A DNA stretch of 64,000 bases from Thunnus maccoyii (taxonomy: Eukaryota > Chordata > Actinopteri > Scombriformes > Scombridae), in contig NC_056533.1 in assembly GCF_910596095.1 (NCBI RefSeq), positions 28,556,662-28,620,661 of the forward strand, in the 5' to 3' direction. Of the stretch, positions 1 through 52,597 are shown in pieces. Each line of letters starts with the position of its first letter. The stretch's first letter is position 1. A program made the translations under genes and the position numbers. A model generated the notes under the pieces. The model was given only the letters and a program-made list of their open reading frames with translations, did not search any database and was not told where the DNA came from.

Positions 1-676
1 GAGTGTCTCATAAATAAGATATTTGACTTTCATTTAAAAGGATTTCGGTTGTGAGAAAGGGGGAAGAATCAGCAGATGAAAAAAATGAAATGTGAAGAAA
101 AGTGTGTGACGCATTTTCATTTATGATCACATTTTGTGGGCGGGACAGTGCTCATTATATACAGGCTAAAACACTGCTAACGTTACATTTTTTCCAACAT
201 CAGGCGTGATACTTATAAGACTGCGAGATCAAGCCAGACGTTTTTTTTTTCTCGGTTGCAGCAGCCTAATCCTCTGCAGGAATCCGGTAAACAGAAAGCA
301 AAAAAAGAGAGAGAGAGAGGGGGAAAATCTGCAGAGTTGAATGTAGCTACTGTACGCAGCGAAGCTCTCCGCCTGCACAGAAATACAGTAAACACGCTCC
401 TCTTGCCTTTTCACTGCATGGACACACAGCAGGAAAACTGACCGCGTTTCATCGCAGCGCGGAAGACAAACGAGAGACAAACCCGTCATTTGCAGCACAC
501 GAGAGAAATAAAGAGACATGAGCCGTACAAACCGTTTGAACAGTGGGGGTGTTTTTTTGATGGGAGATTCCTCACTTTCTATCAGATGCAAGCCGCCATG
601 TTCGCTGCAGCTCCGCGCATGTCCACCGCGCAGTGCTGTAATTCAGATTTTTTCACTAGAGGTGGGAGAAAGAAGA

Positions 677-707
<31 letters not shown>

Positions 708-3700
708 CAGAAAGAGACAGATGGGGAGGAAATAATTCATTTGTCGTTTTATAAACACGGATATTGTCACGTGTTGGGGTTGGATAATAAACTACATGTC
801 GTGTGGAAACGAAAACATGTTGGTTTTTTTGGGTTTGGTTTGGTTGCAGCTTCCTGTTTTTCACGCAGGAGAAGAAGACAGAGCTGATGCACCTGGAAGG
901 TCTGGACGGGGGAATGTATGAAAATGGAAAAATTATATATACACTAGATAAAATAATTAAATAACAGTCTATTTCTAAATCCCATTAGTGGATTAACCTT
1001 AATCATACCGACTGAGGTCCCCGCAGACCTCACAGGTTTACTTTTTGTCATATCTCACAGGTGATTTATCACCAATTATTTATCATTCCAATTGTTCATG
1101 ACTTTGTCAATCAATTTGTTCCTAATGACGTTTTCTGTTTCTGTTTTAGTTAGTGCTTTTTAAAAATACCAACGTATTGAGGTCCTCGGGGACTCCAGTC
1201 AAAAGCACCCAGTTCTGGCTATGTAGTTTTAATAGATGGAACTATTTATTGAGTTAATGTTTGCTATGTGTCCTAATTTAAAGTATCACACACTATCGGG
1301 GGCTCCCTGTCAGTTATTTTGAAGACTTTGTGAAAAGATTGTACTTGGGATAAAAACTGCAATTTGTATATAAAGTATAGTATGTAAAGTATATATTTTC
1401 GTTTTACAAAATATGCAAATTAACTAACTTTCCTGAAATATTAATAACCTGTTTTTTTCCAGATGATTTATGACATAACTAATAATGTTTTGAAAAGAAA
1501 TATGTTAACATTTTGCTGTGATGGTTGTTTCTTACAGTAGTTTCTGGGGGTCTTCAGGGACCCCAGTTGGTAGTCCTTGTATATTAAATATGTTGGTGGG
1601 ATTTGGGTTAAATAGTTATAATAAACCAGTGCAATTAAGGAAAAATAATGAGAATTGATGCAGGATTGATTGATTGATTGATTGACTAACTGATGTAACA
1701 CCACACATCTAGTGTTAGTTACAAAAGTACTGCATTCACATATTAGTACACATGTATTATCAGCAAATTGTACTTAAGTATCAAAAGTAAAAGTTCTCAT
1801 TAAGCAGAATTTATTAGATTGTTGATATTGATGCATTAACATGTAGCTGAAGTTTATATAGTACTTTATAGACTGTTGCATAGTTTGATCTTTCTCAGTG
1901 TATCCTATAATGTTTCATAATCTTTATTTAGTATATATTGTAGCTTACTATCATGTGCTATATACTGTGACATCACTGTATTTACTGGTGAATGTTTTGT
2001 TTATGAATTTTATAAGATTATATCATTTTTCATAATGTCATCAACAACAGTTGAAATGAACCTTTTAGGCTAATTCTGACTACAGTGTTTTATCTTTATA
2101 GACTAATGAGCACTGTTCCTGTCAACGGAATACATCAATAATAAAAAATACATACAATTAATTTTCATCTTATCTCATGTTAAAATGATAATATGTTTGT
2201 GTGTAAAATCTTAATCTTTAAAGTAACTAGAAGTATAATCTAGTGGAGTGAAAAGTACAATATTTGCCTCTAAAATATAATGGAATACAAGTCTAAAGTA
2301 GCATAAAAAGAAAATACTCAAGTACAGTATAAGTACTTCAAATGTTCTTAGTGGACCACAGTACTTGAGAAACTGTATTTAGTTACTTCCCACACTGTTG
2401 ATTATTATCTAAAAGATAATCATTGAATACTCAATGCTGTAACTGGAAAGTCTATCCATGCCCAATAAGTCCATATATTCCTGACTAAAGACCTCTTCCA
2501 AAGACATCAGGTTTTCCAGCAGGGACACTGTCATCTAGTTTCACATCCAACAACAGAATTAATCTCTCAAATCTTTCAAGTTCTTCTCAAACAACAAATA
2601 TGCCTTCAAATCTAGGTGAGAAAGTTTATCAGTTGGCAAGGACTGTGACCAGATTATCCACATTTTATGAGTAATGACTGTTGTAGAGCTAAATGTAAAA
2701 TGTTGCATATCTGACAATGCGAGTAAGCAGTACTGTACTTTATTACAGATTTGAGGTACTTGTACTTTAGCAACATGTTGCTTTATACTTTTCCACAACA
2801 CTCCAGAAGACATTACATACAGCTAAACTGACTTATACAGATAGCTATAAGATTTAAGATACACAATAAATGATCATCTTATAAATTATGAGGCATTTTT
2901 ATAGATTAAAGTATCCAAAATGAAATAAAATGCTTATATGATGCTTATATATATCTTTTTCAATATGATCCAATTTGATAATACATTCTGAAAAGGGACA
3001 TTCTGTATAGCATAACATTTATTTTTATATGTGAATGTTGCAGATAATTCTTATGTAATAGTTATTTTTAATACAGGACTTTAACTTTTAATAGTTTTTT
3101 TGTTGTTTTTCACATTGATGCTTTCATTTCAGAAATAATCATCCACCACTGGCTGTTGCACAGAAAAAACACAAAATTATATTCTAAAAAGATGCACCTT
3201 AATGAATATTTCCATTTTATTGTACTTTATACTTCTTCACTGCATTCCAGTGGAATTTACTGATTTATATTTTAAATAAACAATATATCATCTTATGAAT
3301 TATGATACTTGATAAATTAAACTGTCAAACAAAAGCCTACATAAAGTGTCTATATATATACTGTATATTAGTGGTTATAATAACATTATGAAAAGGGCCA
3401 TTTTGCATAATAAGTAGTTTCATTTTCTGAAGTACAAACTTGACTTGTGTAAAGTATTTTTGCTGATAATATTCCTGTAACTTTATAGTTCAATACATTT
3501 TTCACTGCAGGGCTTTTTTCCCCCTTAACTCCACTACAAAGTATTGCCACTTTTATTTCACAAATTAGCAAAAACATTCATCTTCTACATGCATCAGTGA
3601 ATACAGCAGCTCTAAATCACACCTGCTTAAAAATATCACAAATATAATGTCGTGATGTTGAGTGTTCACAGTTTTCTGTGATAAAATTGTGGCAGTAAAG

Positions 3701-4140
3701 AGCCAAAAGCATGGTGTGGAGGTCAAACCCAGAACACATGGCCTTTGTAAGAGAGTTGTGTTTTTTGCACAGCTGCCAGTAGAGCTACATCAAATTTAAT
3801 GCACAAAAATATTCATAACACCTGCTCATTATAAAACAGACCGAGCCGGTGTCTGTGAATCCAGTGAATTCACGCTGATTTCGCCAATTAGTGCAGTCAT
3901 GAAGGGGGAGGTGTAGGTGGAGGAGAGTGGAGACAAGCTGCAGGAACATTTTTAATCAGTGACACAACATGGATTTGACCAAAACGGGGGGTTGCAACAG
4001 CCTCATCAAGAGCAGACGGAGTTAAAATCTTTGTGTTATTGGGACAGTTGTTAATATGAGGCACATTTAGGCTTAAACAAACAGCGTCCTAGATTTCATT
4101 TCCATCCCAAAGTTTTATTTTATCACAGCTCATACTGGAT
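1..4140. other. Upstream region without a supported gene
   Basis: AT-rich apart from a CpG-containing patch at about 420-660 that might be a 5' exon or promoter of an unseen neighbour. A (GA)n tract sits at 685-707. Several short GC-rich inverted motifs of the GAGGTCC...GGACC type occur at about 1010-1570. No open frame here shows a recognisable domain. Confidence 0.6.
1700..3600. repeat. Cluster of the fish TACTTAAGTA / AAGTACTCAAGTA repeat family
   Basis: The stretch 1700-2398 reads like one near-complete element with paired motifs (GTACTTAAGTATCAAAAGTA near its start, AATACTCAAGTACAG and TTAGTTACTTCCCAC near its end). Degenerate, oppositely oriented pieces (TTTATACTTCTTCACTGCATTCCA-like) recur near 2750-2800, 3080-3260 and 3480-3560. 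Confidence 0.5.
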
Positions 4141-4345
4141 GTAAAACCACTGCTGGAACGCGCAGACGTCCGTGTTTCTATTGGCTGTCCGCAGCGTCGC
4201 TCACAGGAATGACGATTTTGCTGCTATAACCAGCTGATGCTGAGGCTACGAACACGGAGCCTCTGAAGAACTGTTGACGGTACATGGATACCCAGTCATC
4301 GACGTTATGCCCGCGGATTCGGTCTCATCTCCATCCAGAAATTGA
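4141..4345 (+). promoter_or_regulatory. cdkl5: Candidate cdkl5 promoter and 5' UTR first exon
   Basis: This patch is clearly richer in CpG than its surroundings. It has an inverted CCAAT box (ATTGG, 4180-4184), a GACGTC element (4165-4170) and a strong splice donor GTGAGT at 4346-4351. The next good acceptor, a pyrimidine tract ending TTCCAG at 6867, opens the exon that holds the cdkl5 start codon. I infer a noncoding first exon ending at 4345. The transcription start cannot be placed from sequence alone. Confidence 0.45.
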
Positions 4346-4849
4346 GTGAGTAGGATTTTTTCATCGTGTCACGACGCATAGGCCCGGTGTTCCCCCACCT
4401 CTCCACCACCCCACCACCACCACCCACCCCACTCTGTCGCTCCACATGATGTTTCTTCGTCTTCCCACATCATCATTTTCATGGGTATGATGCTCTATGC
4501 TTCACAGACTGAGCTTTCTCACCTCACACAGGCGACACATCACATCTGCAGGTAAAAAAAAAGAAGGGGGGGTTCATTGGTTTAATAATGGATTGGGTGT
4601 GATGGGTCATTTTCTATCTTTTATGGGGGGGTTTGTGCGTGCGTGAAAATCTGTCTGATTATGAGTAAACGCTATTTGTGGGTCTTGTTGTGCAACACTG
4701 TCGTGAACATGGTCCGTGGACTACGTTATAATGTATGCACTGGTTGCTGTGTAGGCTGAGAAACGCGTGGACAGCGATGGAATGATGGTGGTGGTGCGCT
4801 CCGCGACGCAGCGATGAGAGAGACGCAGTTTCGGTGCAGAGAGCAGCAT

Positions 4850-4852
<3 letters not shown>

Positions 4853-4914
<62 letters not shown>

Positions 4915-4923
4915 CTGTCTCTC

Positions 4924-4962
<39 letters not shown>

Positions 4963-5018
4963 ACATACACACACACACACACACACACACGAGCACATGC
5001 TCTCTCTCTCTCTCTCTC
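4853..5018. repeat. Compound (CT)n-(CA)n-(CT)n microsatellite
   Basis: (CT)n runs at 4853-4910 and 4928-4958, (AC)n at about 4967-4990, then another (CT)n at 5000-5018. It lies about 500 bp downstream of the candidate cdkl5 first exon. The open frames here on both strands are repeat artefacts. Confidence 0.95.
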
Positions 5019-5929
5019 GTGCACGCGGACGCACGCACCTGGCTATTAAATCCATACTCCCAAACTCATGCTTCTCCTCGCATGTGTGCACAACAGGCGT
5101 TTGTTGCAAGATTTCAGTCTATCCTATCAATATTTTCAGGACTTTCACAGTGATGTTTTCCCCAACCTTATTTCCATTTACCAGCTGTCTGCCTGACGGG
5201 TGCGAGGAGAAGCAGCAGCTTATCTATATCCATTTTTTAGGAATATTTTTCCTTCAGAACAGGAAATAATGCATCCCAGGCTGCTCCAGTTGGAGGCTTT
5301 TAGGGTATGTTTGCCTTTTTAGACGTGATAGTATGGATCTATAATCACTCCCCAGTGGCAGCCCCATATCCTTAAATGACGAGCCATGGATGGCCCTCAA
5401 CATCCACCTTATCACTTCCCCTGGAAAGACTTAGCTGTGTGGAGTGTACACTGCATAGGAAAACGCCCACACAGGCACATGAGCCAAATCAACATTAAAG
5501 TGTGTTTGCACGGCTGAATAAATCAAATGTTATACAAATTAAGTTGGACTGACACTGCGAGAAGCTTTGATGGTTCCAATCCAACAGCATTCACATTACA
5601 AAAGAGGCATTTATTAGTCGTGGTCAACTTTTGGATTTGTGACAGGAGGAGCTGTGAGCCTTTGGAAATAATTATTCTGAGCATTTTTTTTTTCCTGCCC
5701 AAAACAACAAAATAGTTTAGCACAGGCATGTAATAATGTTGATACTGAAGGGGAAAAGAGGAGTGCACATAAACAATTTCAGCACACAGGAACAATTACT
5801 ATTGTGACAAGCATTTTCTTTTACATTCAGCTCAACATTTTGTGTATGACAGCAACAGAGGGTGCAGTTAATTGCACCGTGGGTACAATTTAAAATGCAG
5901 AGAAACAAGACTCAGTCTACATCCATGCA

Positions 5930-6540
5930 AGTGGCACTGTGATGCTGTATTTAGGCTTTGAGCTAGATGGTAATTCAAGCATGACATGCTCACACTGCTA
6001 AATGCTAACATGTTGCTGTTTACCATGTTAACCATCTTAGTTTAGCCTGCTAAAATGTGCTATTTAGCACAAAAAGTACATCACAAAAAGTATATCATTA
6101 GTTTTGTGGGTGTTTTGTCATAAACTAAAATATTGGACAAAGAGAAATTTTGACTTGATGATGGTGTAGATTAGTAGCTACAATTCGTCCTGGGGGACAA
6201 AATTTCACCAGAATTCATACCAATCCATCCAATATTTTTCGAGATATTTCACTTGGATCCACAAAACTTAGTAACCATGGGAACCATGAACATCTATATC
6301 AAACTTAATGGCAAACATCCAATATTTGTTGAGATATTTTACTGGGTAAGTTTGCTTGTGTCAGTAGATGAAAAGTCAGGGGATCACCAAAGCCATTAGA
6401 ATTTATCCTCCAGGGAGCATGAATGTCTGTACAAAATTTCATGGCAATCCCATCGAATATTTGTTTAGATATTTCAGTCTGGACCAAAGTGCTGGACTGA
6501 CCGACTGACAGGGATCCCTTGAGCCACGCTGCTGTCTAAG
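5930..6540 (+). repeat. Dispersed fish repeat (GGATCACCAAAG...TTTCAGTCTGGACCAAAG)
   Basis: Contains internally repeated blocks with GGCAATCC, ATATTTGTTGAGATATTT and GGGATCCCTTGAGCCACGCT at its end. A second copy lies at 40640-40995 in the same orientation. Confidence 0.75.
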
Positions 6541-6867
6541 AACTACAAAGCATGCCTTAATAGTGCTGCCAGTCAGTCTAGATTGTTATCTTTGCAGCAC
6601 GTCCTCGGCTTCACGTTGAATGTGAGACTGATGGGATGGGAATAGATGGGGTAGGATGAGTGTGTGGAAGTCATGCAAGTCATCCATGATTTAAATGTGT
6701 CCTCAAGGAAATGCTGCCTCTCTGTACATCTACATGTCCTAGTTAGCCACCATCTGTGCTAGGGATACCACCAGCATGCTACTTACACAAGAAATCATGG
6801 TCAGTTGGACCTTGAAAAGACCTTTCAACAGCATATTTTAACACCTTGCTTGCTTTTGGTCTTCCAG

Positions 6868-7198
6868 GTACAACTGTGTGGACGTTTGGATAAGAGCGCA
6901 AGAAGGACAACCCCAAGAAATGGAATAAAAAGAGAGTCAACTGAAACAACTTGAGTCTGAGCCATAAATAAAAGAAACTGACATTTAGAAGCGTAAGGCT
7001 TGAAGAGGGGTTGTAGCGTGACGAAGAGAGAAGCTGAAGTCGAAGAGGAATGAAGATGGGGTGTGGTCAGACGGTTGCCACATTTCTCCCAGACTCTACA
7101 GTTCACTCCGTACGCCGCCGGTCAAAGCAGGAGCCTCCCTTCTAAAACCAGAGCAGCTTGTTTCACCTGCTGGAGGAACCCCCGCCCTCGGTGATGTG
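6868..7198 (+). promoter_or_regulatory. cdkl5: cdkl5 5' UTR segment of the start-codon exon, with upstream ORFs
   Basis: The segment runs from the acceptor TTCCAG (6862-6867) to the base before the cdkl5 start codon. It contains a minimal uORF (ATG GAA TAA at 6920) and a 31-codon uORF from 7050 to the TAA at 7143-7145. The second in-frame Met of that uORF (7056) sits in a strong AAGATGG context and gives MGCGQT. The cdkl5 frame is open back to the TGA at 7019-7021 but has no ATG before 7199, so translation most likely starts at 7199. Confidence 0.6.
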
Positions 7199-48019
<40,821 letters not shown>

Positions 48020-48426
48020 ACCCCCCTCCCCCTCCCAACCATACCACCTCCAATACGGCTCCATCCTGGAAGCATCTGCCGGATGCAGACATCGCGGTAC
48101 TGTAGTTAAAGTTTACATGAAAGCCTATTTCACTGGATCAAGTCCTCATTCAGAAACGCAGTTATCTGTTGATGCTCATGTCTCTGAAACCTACATAGAC
48201 TAGACGCTGACAGGCCAGACACAAACACCAGGAACAGTGTCATTTAGGGAATCAAAGACAGGTATCAGTTGTATGTTATTCTCTCTCTACTTAACAAGGT
48301 TAGAACATCAGAACAAGCTGATCTTTCCTGTCGAGGAGACACTGCCCATGTGGCCTCTCTCCTGCCATCTTCTGCTCACAAGACACTACTGCAACACATC
48401 AGACCACCGCTGTCACACCGGTGGCC

Positions 48427-48432
48427 AATAAA
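48427..48432 (+). terminator. cdkl5: Proximal cdkl5 poly(A) signal candidate
   Basis: Canonical AATAAA about 410 bp after the stop codon, followed by a T/G-containing stretch. Confidence 0.5.
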
Positions 48433-49260
48433 CTCAAAATGTTTTTCAAGCTCTGATATTTGATAAGAACAAAAAAAAAAAAAAAAGATTTATATCAACA
48501 TTATTTATTAAATATTTATTTGTTTTAAATTCAAGGATATAAGCTATAAATGACACAGTATGTAGGCTATATGGGAATATTATAAGGTAATATAGAATTA
48601 AATGTGTAATTGCAAGAGCTTTAGTTTCGACACAAAGAAATGCATAGATATTTATGTGTTGATAATACAATATGTCACAAGGAATATTTAATGGTGAATG
48701 TTCTTTTTGTTCAATTTGATATTTTATTAACAGATTTTCATGTTATAACATGTTATTTCCCCCCTTTTTCCTGTTTGTTTCATCGAGATGTGAAGAAATA
48801 TTTAAAAATACTCATCGCCCGAAGTGGAAAAAAAAACTCTGACATTACATCTAGTTCAGATATGCTCCTATCCAACACCTTCATGACATCAGTTTTGAAC
48901 ATTTTTGGGCTATTTGTCAACAGGGTTTGGTAGCAGAACAGCCAGAGTGAGACTGTTAGGCTCTGTGCTTTACATAATTGTCACTTCACTATATGTCCCA
49001 CTCTGATTTTTAAAATAAGCCCCATTTTCAGTCTCTCGGTTCTTTTATCAGTGACAACAGCTTTCCAGCTCCTTGCTGCCATGTTTTGTCGACAGCCTTA
49101 ACAGCAAGTAACGGGCATCAAGAGTTTGGTGCCCGTTGGTGGTGAAAAGTTAGCCTCTTGAAATGGGGTTTGACTAACTCAGATACAACATCAAAGTCTT
49201 CAAGATAGTAGGAGAGCCCTTTTCAAAAAGGCATACCTCACCTACAACCTTTAAGATCTT

Positions 49261-49840
49261 AAAGGATAGGTCTGGTAATGTTCTGTGTTTTTATTGTCAA
49301 CAAATCCCATGAAAAGACAAAAATGAATGATTAATTGATCCTTCTAACTACTAATGAATTATTTCCTGTCTAGCCAAGGTCTGATATTTTCCTGTCCTGT
49401 GTGCCAAAGAGTTCATTTGTTGTCCAAAAACTATTAAAAAACACATCACTTAGTCACACCATTGCACTGGGTGACACTTTCCTTTATTATGATTAGCATG
49501 GGCACTGTAGTTTATTTTGAATCGGTCCCACCTACATCATTCTGCTGTCACCAATTGTGTATCAATCCGCTACTGAAAATAATCCCCAACAAATGCAATA
49601 TTTACTCCTGTTTATGTAACTTTTGTTAAAAATGACAGTGCCCACCTGTTTCAGGAAATTAATTATTAATTTTTAAAAAATGAAAGTCTATATTTGTGAC
49701 CTGTTTTTAAAGATTTACATCTTCAGTAAGAATAAATGGGCTGAGAGCCACGAACATGGTAGGGAAGTTTGATGTTCGGTCTTTTCAAGGGATTTGTTGA
49801 CTATAAGTAAGATATGGAATAACACCAGACTCATCCTTTA
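49261..49840. mobile_element. MITE with long inverted repeats in the cdkl5 3' UTR
   Basis: Begins AAAGGATAGGTCTGGTAATG and ends ACACCAGACTCATCCTTT. The first 60 or so bases, including CAACAAATCCCATGAAAAGA, are mirrored by CTTTTCAAGGGATTTGTTGA near the right end. RNA of either strand could fold into a long stem. Confidence 0.7.
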
Positions 49841-50960
49841 ATGCGTGTTTACATTTTTCTGTGTGTATTTTAAAAGCTTGTGTTATCAAAAGTTTTTGTA
49901 AATGCATTTTGTAAATCTGAATTTGGTTTTCCTAATTGCATTACAACTTTCCTTTGTAACATCAATAGCCATAATCAGGGATGATTTTAATTAACTAGGT
50001 TGTTCATAAAAGCATTTACTTGTCGTCTACTGACCTGTGATGAAAAAAAAAACTGAGTTGTATAGAACAAAACACTATTTGTGGCCTAGGCAAAATATAG
50101 TATAGTTTTCCTTCCAATCTTACCCTTTATCCTTCGTTCCTTCCTGCTATGTGGTTTGAAAGCTTAGAACGATGGAGAAAAGCATCGCAGGAGGAGAGAA
50201 TGAAGGAAAGAAGGATGGGTACATTTGTGCTAAATTCAAGACATCTGGACTAAAAAAAGAGAATTTGGTTTGGAGAATGTCATGTTTTGTTCCTCATTTG
50301 TCGAAAAGGTGAAAAGATACGCAAAAAAAAGAGAAAAAACAACTGAACCAATTGACTACTTGGCTGATTGAAAGCAATAACATTCAGAAAGAGACTCAGA
50401 CGGATGCAGATTGTGCTAGCCAGATCAGTGGCTAGTGAAATTTGAGCCAAATATAGCACAGAGAAGGATTTCCAGCAGGAAACTGTGATTAAAGCAAGAG
50501 AAATGTCCACATTTAATATCAAGACATCGCTCTGCAATACATTTTTTTATTTCAATTTGTCCTTGAACACGACCCAGGACAGGCAAAACTGCCCCATGTT
50601 GTGTATTATGGAAAATCCTTATTGCTAATGATTGTAAATGACTGCTGACGTGGGTTTGTTTATATCATTAACGGGACAGAGTGATGACAAAGCTTGCCTT
50701 GCCAGTGACCCGAAGCCTTACATTAGCTTACTGACTCAACACTTCAGATGGAAATGGAGGCTTCAACCCCCAGCAAGTCACACACAAGAACTGAAATGGG
50801 AAGAAGAAGAAGAAGAATTTTTGTTCACAAATATGAATGTGTTTCCTAAAACATCAGTTCTTTTTTTCATTAAGCTGTTTCCCACTTCTTACAGGGTGTA
50901 AATAGAAATAATAGAGTGTATCTATACTGACCATTCTACTTTAAAATGATAGGGTCTCAT

Positions 50961-50966
50961 AATAAA
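50961..50966 (+). terminator. cdkl5: Distal cdkl5 poly(A) signal candidate
   Basis: Canonical AATAAA followed about 30 bp later by GTGTTTGTTTTG, a good downstream GU-rich element. It lies about 90 bp short of the inferred rs1 poly(A) signal on the other strand. Confidence 0.55.
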
Positions 50967-51054
50967 AGCCAACTGTACATTTTTGAACGGCTCATGTGTT
51001 TGTTTTGTAGCACAGACAGACACGACACGAGAATAAGCATGATACAAGTGTTTC

Positions 51055-51060
51055 TTTAAT
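51055..51060 (-). terminator. rs1: rs1 poly(A) signal candidate
   Basis: ATTAAA on the minus strand, the commonest variant signal. If used, the rs1 transcript ends within about 100 bp of the distal cdkl5 signal. Confidence 0.4.
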
Positions 51061-51366
51061 CAAGGAAATAGTTTGAAAATACAATAAATAATGCATCTCC
51101 AGAATAAAAAGAAGAACATGCATCCCCAAAGCACCATGGGAAATTGAATTGAAATGTTACAGAAAAAAAAAAAAAACAGGAGTTCACCACAATACAAAAC
51201 CACATCTGAATATTAGTGAATTTTCCATCCCTCACTCTTTATATGGCACCATGACTGATATTAAAAAAAATGTGCCTGAGGTAAAAAAAATGCTGATTAT
51301 TTAACAACAACAAAAAAGAATAAATGGAAAAAATGGGAAGTAAGTTCATAGACATATTTAGAGAAA

Positions 51367-51905
51367 AAGTCTGGTGTTATTCTATTTCTTTCTTATTATC
51401 AACAAATCTAATGAAAAGACCAAAACCAACAATACGTTCTGCTGGACTCCCCAAAACCCAATAGTTCCTTCCTGAAGACATTTTAAAGAAAACAGGCTTC
51501 AGATATATAGATAGATATACTTTCACTTTTAAAAAGACTTAATAACTTAACATGTGGTCACTGTAGTTTTAAGCAAATATTAATCAAACAGGAGTAAATG
51601 ATGCATTTGTTGAGGACTATTTTCAGCTGTGGATTAATACACAAGCTATAGTGAGTATTTTACAGCAGCAGGACATGTATGTGGGATTTGTTTTTTTGTA
51701 ATGAAGGAACATCCAGTGCAACAGCATGGCTCACTGGTGTGTTTTTAACGGTTTGGAGAATAAAGGAATAAGCTAAATCAGGCAATATGTGTTAGTATTA
51801 ATTAGTAGGATCAATTCATTGTTCATTTTGGTCTTTTTATGGGATTTGCTGACAGTAAGGAAAATATAGAATACAACCTTTCCTTCCTTTGAGGGAAGTA
51901 AGGTT
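51367..51905. mobile_element. Related MITE in the rs1 3' UTR
   Basis: Left end AGTCTGGTGTTATTCTATTT and CAACAAATCTAATGAAAAGA; right end GGTCTTTTTATGGGATTTGC then AGAATACAACCTTTCC. Same family as the 49261-49840 element. Confidence 0.6.
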
Positions 51906-52444
51906 GAGAGACTGACTGACAGGTGCAAAACTGTAAATTCCTTGTTGACTACTGTAAATATCAGAAGAAGCAGTGAGCATTTCATCAACCTGTCACAGAA
52001 TGAAACAGATGTTCTGGAGGAGCTTTTCTCCAGACCTGTGGATACGACCTCCATAGCAACGCTGCCTCTCCCTCTCCATGACTAATTATTGCTTTGAATT
52101 TATGCCATTTCATTGCAAATGGAACAATCTATTGAAAACTCACCGAATTAAAGCCTCCAGCGTGAGACTGCTTTAACACAGACAATGGAGAGTGGAGTGA
52201 ATGCAAGCTCATTGTGCATATCAAACAAACCTATTTTAATGCAATCACATAAGTCAATTTGTTTTGAAAAAAAAAAAAAAAAAGGTTTCAAACAGAATAT
52301 TTTGGTTTCAACTTGTGGTTCAATACATGTAGCTAAAAGGGGCCAAATCTGTGGATATAATCACGGACCACACACTCTGACGATGAGGCTTTAGGTACAG
52401 ATGAACTTTTGGGGCAAGGCCTCGAGGAGAGCGGGAGGAGAGGT

Positions 52445-52597
52445 TCAGATGCATTTGCTCATGCAGAGCAGCAGCTCCATGCGCAGAGCGATGCGTGTGT
52501 GCCATCCGAGGGGGAGGATGCGAATGTAGCGTGCCACGATGGGCGGCCGCAGGAGGTTCTGCACAGACGAGGAGCGGTCAGAGTTTCCGTAAAACAC
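52445..52597 (-). CDS. rs1: rs1 coding exon 6 (terminal)
   Basis: A 153-nt exon encoding [50 protein letters not shown] and TGA. It retains both C-terminal cysteines that in human form intramolecular and octamer disulfides. Same length as human. Confidence 0.97.
   Translation of the reverse strand: MFYGNSDRSSSVQNLLRPPIVARYIRILPLGWHTRIALRMELLLCMSKCI

Larger units (their letters stand above)
4346..6867. other. Inferred cdkl5 intron between 5' UTR exons
   Basis: Contains large (CT)n/(CA)n microsatellites and one copy of a dispersed fish repeat (5930-6540). No coding sequence seen. Confidence 0.4.
48020..50985 (+). other. cdkl5: cdkl5 3' UTR (inferred extent)
   Basis: No coding sequence. A proximal poly(A) signal AATAAA lies at 48427-48432 and a distal one at 50961-50966. 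A long 3' UTR would fit this gene family. The interval contains an A-tract near 48471-48486 and a MITE at 49261-49840. Which signal is used cannot be decided here. Confidence 0.55.
51035..52444 (-). other. rs1: rs1 3' UTR (inferred extent)
   Basis: No coding sequence. No AATAAA is seen on the minus strand between 51000 and 52444. The best poly(A) signal is ATTAAA at 51060-51055. The region includes a MITE-like repeat (51367-51905) related to the one in the cdkl5 3' UTR, and an A-run at 52266-52283. Confidence 0.4.

Noticed and set aside
213..864. Several overlapping open frames of 60-120 codons on both strands
   Set aside because: They are low-complexity (poly-Phe, Arg-Glu from the GA tract), mutually overlapping, lack domains and show no splice context.
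4659..5269. Long Ser-Leu / Arg-Glu open frames
   Set aside because: Direct translation of the (CT)n and (CA)n microsatellites on both strands.
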